In this document: piece by piece, positions 21,159 through 22,221 of the stretch
Layout: the number at the start of each line of letters is the position of its first letter
How positions within the stretch are numbered: the first letter of the stretch is position 1
Assembly: GCF_030525755.1 (NCBI RefSeq)
Contig: NZ_JAUNEC010000027.1
Location: forward strand, 1 to 22,221
Origin: Alysiella sp.
GTDB lineage: Bacteria > Pseudomonadota > Gammaproteobacteria > Burkholderiales > Neisseriaceae
Length of the DNA stretch: 22,221 nucleotides
Reading direction: 5' to 3'
The notes under the pieces: generated by a model
What the model saw: the letters and a program-made list of their open reading frames with translations, nothing else
What the model was told of the DNA's origin: nothing
Database searches by the model: none
Program-made: the position numbers and the translations under genes

Positions 21159-21911
21159 ATGATTGAAATACTTTATCAAAATTCAGATTTACTACTGGTC
21201 AATAAACCCGCAGGTATGCTGGTACACCACTCTTGGCTGGACAAACACGAAACCATCTTTCTCATGCAAACTTTGCGCAACCAAATCGGACAACACGTTT
21301 ATCCCGTACACCGTTTAGACCGACCAACATCAGGTGTTATGCTGTTTGCACTCAACGCCCAAACAGCACGTTTTTTAACGCAACAATTTGAAAACCGTGA
21401 AATCATCAAAACCTATCACGCCATTGTACGCGGTTGGACAGCCGATTCAGGCAGCATTGATTACCCACTACAAGAAGAACACGACAAAATCGCCGATGCC
21501 TTTGCCAGCAAAGACAAACAGGCACAATCAGCCTTAACCGATTACCACACCCTACAACGTACCGAACTGCCCTTTTCTGTGGACAAACGTTTTACCACTT
21601 CACGTTATTCCCTAGTGGAAATCACACCTCACACAGGACGCAAACACCAAATTCGCCGTCATCTCAAACACATTTTTCACCCCATTATCGGCGACACCAC
21701 ACACGGTGATTTAAAGCAAAACAAAGCCATACGCGAATTATGTGGCAACACACGCCTGCTGTTACATGCCCAAAGTTTAACATTCAGGCTGCCTGAAACA
21801 AACGAAAACATCACCGTTTGCGCCCCCTACGATACCGCATGGCAGCATGTTTGTCGCGCATTTTTATGGGAAAATGCGTACAATCCCCATCTTTCATCAA
21901 TTCATCATTAA
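21159..21911 (+). CDS. truC: tRNA pseudouridine(65) synthase TruC
   Basis: A 250-residue RluA-family pseudouridine synthase. YPVHRLDRPTSGVMLFA (48-64) is motif II, with catalytic Asp54 in the HRLDRPTSG form typical of TruC, which modifies U65 of several tRNAs. GRKHQIRRHLKHI (near 168-180) is the conserved motif III. E. coli TruC is 260 residues. I chose ATG 21159 because MIEILYQNSDLLLVNKP is the usual N-terminus; an upstream ATG at 21132 would add nine residues. It diverges from hflX with a 109-nt gap in which I see no convincing promoter. An RluA paralogue is a less likely alternative. Confidence 0.9.
   Translation: MIEILYQNSDLLLVNKPAGMLVHHSWLDKHETIFLMQTLRNQIGQHVYPVHRLDRPTSGVMLFALNAQTARFLTQQFENREIIKTYHAIVRGWTADSGSIDYPLQEEHDKIADAFASKDKQAQSALTDYHTLQRTELPFSVDKRFTTSRYSLVEITPHTGRKHQIRRHLKHIFHPIIGDTTHGDLKQNKAIRELCGNTRLLLHAQSLTFRLPETNENITVCAPYDTAWQHVCRAFLWENAYNPHLSSIHH
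21783..21797. repeat. Palindromic DNA uptake sequence inside truC
   Basis: TTCAGGCTGCCTGAA, read in frame as FRLPE. Confidence 0.8.
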
Positions 21912-21919
21912 GGCACATC

Positions 21920-22221
21920 ATGTTTACAGGCATTGTACAAGGCATGGGCGAACTCATCGCCATCACACAAAATACCCCTGATTTTCGCACCCACATCGTC
22001 CGCTTTCCCGATAATTTAACTGAAAATCTGCAAATCGGTGCATCAGTAGCACACAATGGCTGCTGTCTCACTGTAACCCAAATATCAGGTAATCAAGTGC
22101 ATTTTGACTTAATGGCAGAGACTCTCATCAAAACCAATTTAGGCTGCCTGAAAACAGGAGATTATGTGAATTTAGAACGTGCGGCTCGTTTTGATGATGA
22201 AATCGGTGGACACGTCATGAG
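21920..22221 (+). CDS. ribE: Riboflavin synthase alpha chain (partial, 3' cut)
   Basis: The first 100 codons begin MFTGIVQGMGEL, the hallmark N-terminus of riboflavin synthase, which makes riboflavin and a pyrimidine by dismutation of two 6,7-dimethyl-8-ribityllumazine molecules. HNGCCLTVTQISGNQVHFD and AETLIKTNLG follow the first barrel's usual pattern, and the window ends in the start of the second repeat (EIGGHVM). It starts 8 nt after the truC stop with AAGG ahead of the ATG, so the two are probably cotranscribed. An exact uptake sequence at 22141-22152 encodes GCLK. No FMN riboswitch is visible upstream, although one could lie ahead of a different rib operon. Confidence 0.95.
   Translation, partial: MFTGIVQGMGELIAITQNTPDFRTHIVRFPDNLTENLQIGASVAHNGCCLTVTQISGNQVHFDLMAETLIKTNLGCLKTGDYVNLERAARFDDEIGGHVM
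22141..22152 (+). repeat. DNA uptake sequence inside ribE
   Basis: AGGCTGCCTGAA, exact, read in frame as GCL plus the following Lys. Confidence 0.8.

Noticed and set aside
21912..21919. FMN riboswitch ahead of ribE
   Set aside because: ribE follows truC by 8 nt, and no RFN-type conserved blocks are visible in or before the junction.

Overview
The window looks like a low-GC (roughly 40-45% by eye) chromosome segment of the Neisseriaceae. The best clue is the DNA uptake sequence. I count about 21 exact copies of AGGCTGCCTGAA or its complement TTCAGGCAGCCT in 22 kb. This is the AG-simDUS dialect described for Simonsiella, and no Neisseria-type GCCGTCTGAA was seen. Nine of the 21 lie in the palindrome TTCAGGC(A/T)GCCTGAA, which also contains the Kingella dialect AGGCAGCCTGAA. 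No Kingella-type copy was seen outside these palindromes, so a Simonsiella-like organism is the best guess (inference). Core genes hemE, tusA, pyrC, ansA, fis, folP, hisI, dut, maeB, dnaE, hemC, hflX, truC and ribE fit this group.

Layout. 1-95: 3' end of gatB. 182-2800: an island of aryl-polyene (APE) type fatty-acid genes. It has an ApeP-like dehydratase on the minus strand and, divergently, a broken ketosynthase/chain-length-factor gene, an acyltransferase and two acyl carrier proteins, closed by a strong terminator. 2925-6286: hemE, a small membrane protein gene, tusA, a secreted protein gene and pyrC, all forward. 6287-6547: convergent gap with a possible Correia-like element and a bidirectional terminator. 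6548-12460, all minus: fis-ansA, an acetyl-CoA hydrolase/CoA-transferase gene, and a run hyp-dut-creA-hisI-folP with 52-60 nt spacers, each carrying an uptake sequence or close variant. 12660-18527: maeB then dnaE. 18528-18814: gap with a 96-bp inverted-repeat element and the hemC promoter. 18815-21049: hemC convergent with hflX, with a Correia-like miniature element between them. 21159-22221: truC and the start of ribE.

Most genes are ordinary housekeeping genes for haem, pyrimidine, folate, histidine, riboflavin, central carbon and replication. Three things stand out. First, the APE genes are a reduced, decaying cluster: one nonsense codon and one frameshift in the ketosynthase, and a probable A-tract slip at the acyltransferase start, while both carrier proteins and the dehydratase stay intact. 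Second, there are two diverged elements resembling the Correia (CREE/NEMIS) elements of Neisseria and a third, unrelated inverted-repeat element. Third, uptake sequences inside coding regions imprint the same short peptides (SGSL, LPE) on many unrelated proteins. No tRNA, rRNA, CRISPR, phage or transposase gene was recognised.
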